A stretch of DNA of 64,000 bases from Sphingomonas natans (GTDB taxonomy: Bacteria; Pseudomonadota; Alphaproteobacteria; Sphingomonadales; Sphingomonadaceae), in contig NZ_JAUOTP010000001.1 in the NCBI RefSeq assembly GCF_030546695.1, positions 310,001 through 374,000 on the forward strand, read 5' to 3'. The notes beneath the pieces were generated by a model. The model worked only from the letters and a program-made list of their open reading frames with translations, had not been told where the DNA came from and did no database searches. Both the position numbers and the translations under genes were made by a program. Of this stretch, positions 63,279-64,000 are shown in pieces (positions within the stretch are counted from its first letter, which is position 1; every line of letters begins with the position of its first letter).

Positions 63279-64000
63279 TCATTCGGCGGCAAGCGAACGC
63301 TCGGCCGGCGGAGCCCCCTCGCCGCCGGCGAGCGGCGCGAGCGCCGCGGGATCGAAGCAGAGACGCACGACGGCGCCCCCGCCTTCGCGGTCGGCGAAGC
63401 TCATCTGCCCCAGATGATCCTCGACGATCTTCTCGACGATCGCGAGGCCGAGGCCCGTGCCCTTGGCGCGCGTCGTCATATAAGGTTCGGTCAGCCGTTC
63501 GCGCTCGGCGGGCAGGCCGACGCCATTGTCCGACACGGTTAGCGCGAGGCGGTCCTTGTCGAAGCCGATCGCGAGCCACAATTGTCCGCCGGGCTCGTCG
63601 CCGAAGCGCGCCTCGATCGCCTCGATCCCGTTCTTGACGATATTGGTCAGCGCCTGGCCCAGCTGGCGGCGGTCGCAGACGATCGACGGGCCGGGATACG
63701 GCGCATCCAGCATGATCTCGATATTGGGATGCGCGACCTCGGCGAGGAGCAAGGTCTCGCGGGCGACATCGACGACGGGCTCCTCGGCGAAGCTCGGCTT
63801 GGGCATGCGCGCGAAGGCCGAGAACTCATCGATCATCCGCCGGATATCACCGACCTGGCGGACGATCGTGGAGACGAGCCGGCTGAACGTGCCGCTATCG
63901 TCGACGATATCCTTGCCATAGCGCCGCTGGAGCCGCTCGGCGGCGAGCTGGATCGGGGTCAGCGGATTCTTGATCTCGTGCGCGATGCGCCGCGCGACAT
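63279..64000 (-). CDS. ntrY: Sensor histidine kinase NtrY (5' part outside window)
   Basis: Only the C-terminal ~240 residues are present. The visible part begins VARRIAHEIKNPLTPIQLAAERL, the H-box with the phospho-acceptor His. Next come ALTNIVKNGIEAIEAR (N box), VSDNGVGLPAE (G1), TTRAKGTGLGLAIVEKIVEDHLG (F and G2) and a final Ala/Pro-rich tail. The HEIKNPLTPIQ wording and its position before ntrX identify it as NtrY rather than NtrB. Its membrane and PAS parts would lie to the right of the window. Confidence 0.93.
   Translation of the reverse strand, partial: VARRIAHEIKNPLTPIQLAAERLQRRYGKDIVDDSGTFSRLVSTIVRQVGDIRRMIDEFSAFARMPKPSFAEEPVVDVARETLLLAEVAHPNIEIMLDAPYPGPSIVCDRRQLGQALTNIVKNGIEAIEARFGDEPGGQLWLAIGFDKDRLALTVSDNGVGLPAERERLTEPYMTTRAKGTGLGLAIVEKIVEDHLGQMSFADREGGGAVVRLCFDPAALAPLAGGEGAPPAERSLAAE

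Overview
The window is a GC-rich (roughly two thirds G+C by eye), densely coded chromosomal segment of an alphaproteobacterium, very probably a Sphingomonas-type member of the Sphingomonadales. Pointers are two PEPxxWA-type C-terminal sorting signals, a TonB receptor with a carboxypeptidase-regulatory-like N-terminus, a very large NAD-dependent glutamate dehydrogenase, a methionine synthase split into two genes, an Hfq made of two fused Sm domains, and an ntrY-ntrX-hfq-hflX run. No plasmid, phage, insertion sequence, CRISPR or rRNA feature was found; there is one tRNA (Thr, CGT).

Layout. 1-9 kb: 3'-truncated TonB receptor (-), EEP-family phosphatase/nuclease, nadE, hemerythrin-like protein, then a thioredoxin-TPR protein translationally coupled to a Lon-substrate-domain protein. 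7.6-11.1 kb (-): a chain of overlapping genes for acyltransferase, isoaspartyl peptidase, S1/P1 nuclease and exoribonuclease. 11.2-15.1 kb: ispG, then a sugar-uptake pair on the other strand (FucP-like MFS transporter and OprB-like porin). 15.2-17.4 kb: DMT transporter (with an in-frame stop near its start), acetyltransferase and DUF815-type ATPase, all overlapping. 17.4-21.5 kb: small membrane protein, PEPxxWA protein, dctA, RidA, D-serine dehydratase-like enzyme, tRNA-Thr. 21.6-27.5 kb: PAS-like protein and NAD-glutamate dehydrogenase. 27.5-38.8 kb: MFS exporter, arginyl/leucyl-transferase, ilvA, a 3-hydroxyisobutyrate-dehydrogenase-like enzyme coupled to an amidohydrolase, redoxin, DsbD, PEP-mutase-like enzyme, GH43 hydrolase.

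39.0-40.9 kb is clearly different: low G+C, different codon use, two genes (a DUF2971 protein and a protein with an RxxxxH HEPN-like motif). It is the best candidate for horizontally acquired, possibly defence-type cargo. 40.9-46.8 kb (-) is a methionine-cycle operon: ArsR-methyltransferase fusion, metF, metH N-part, metH C-part, with a near-perfect palindrome in front of the regulator. 46.9-57.6 kb (+): mlaA and a small lipoprotein, rpe and a heparinase-like protein, a tiny zinc-ribbon protein (-), D-Ala-D-Ala carboxypeptidase, tmk-holB, metG, a 79-aa unknown, tatD, an MBL hydrolase and a 59-aa membrane protein. 57.6-64 kb: mazG (+), then on the minus strand a frameshifted PEPxxWA metalloprotease, hflX, tandem hfq, ntrX and the 3' part of ntrY.

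At least ten intergenic inverted-repeat elements of several related families (REP-like) are scattered through the window, both between convergent genes and inside operons, including the gap that splits metH. Two genes carry apparent lesions: the DMT transporter (TAA directly before the used ATG) and the PEPxxWA metalloprotease (one-base frameshift).
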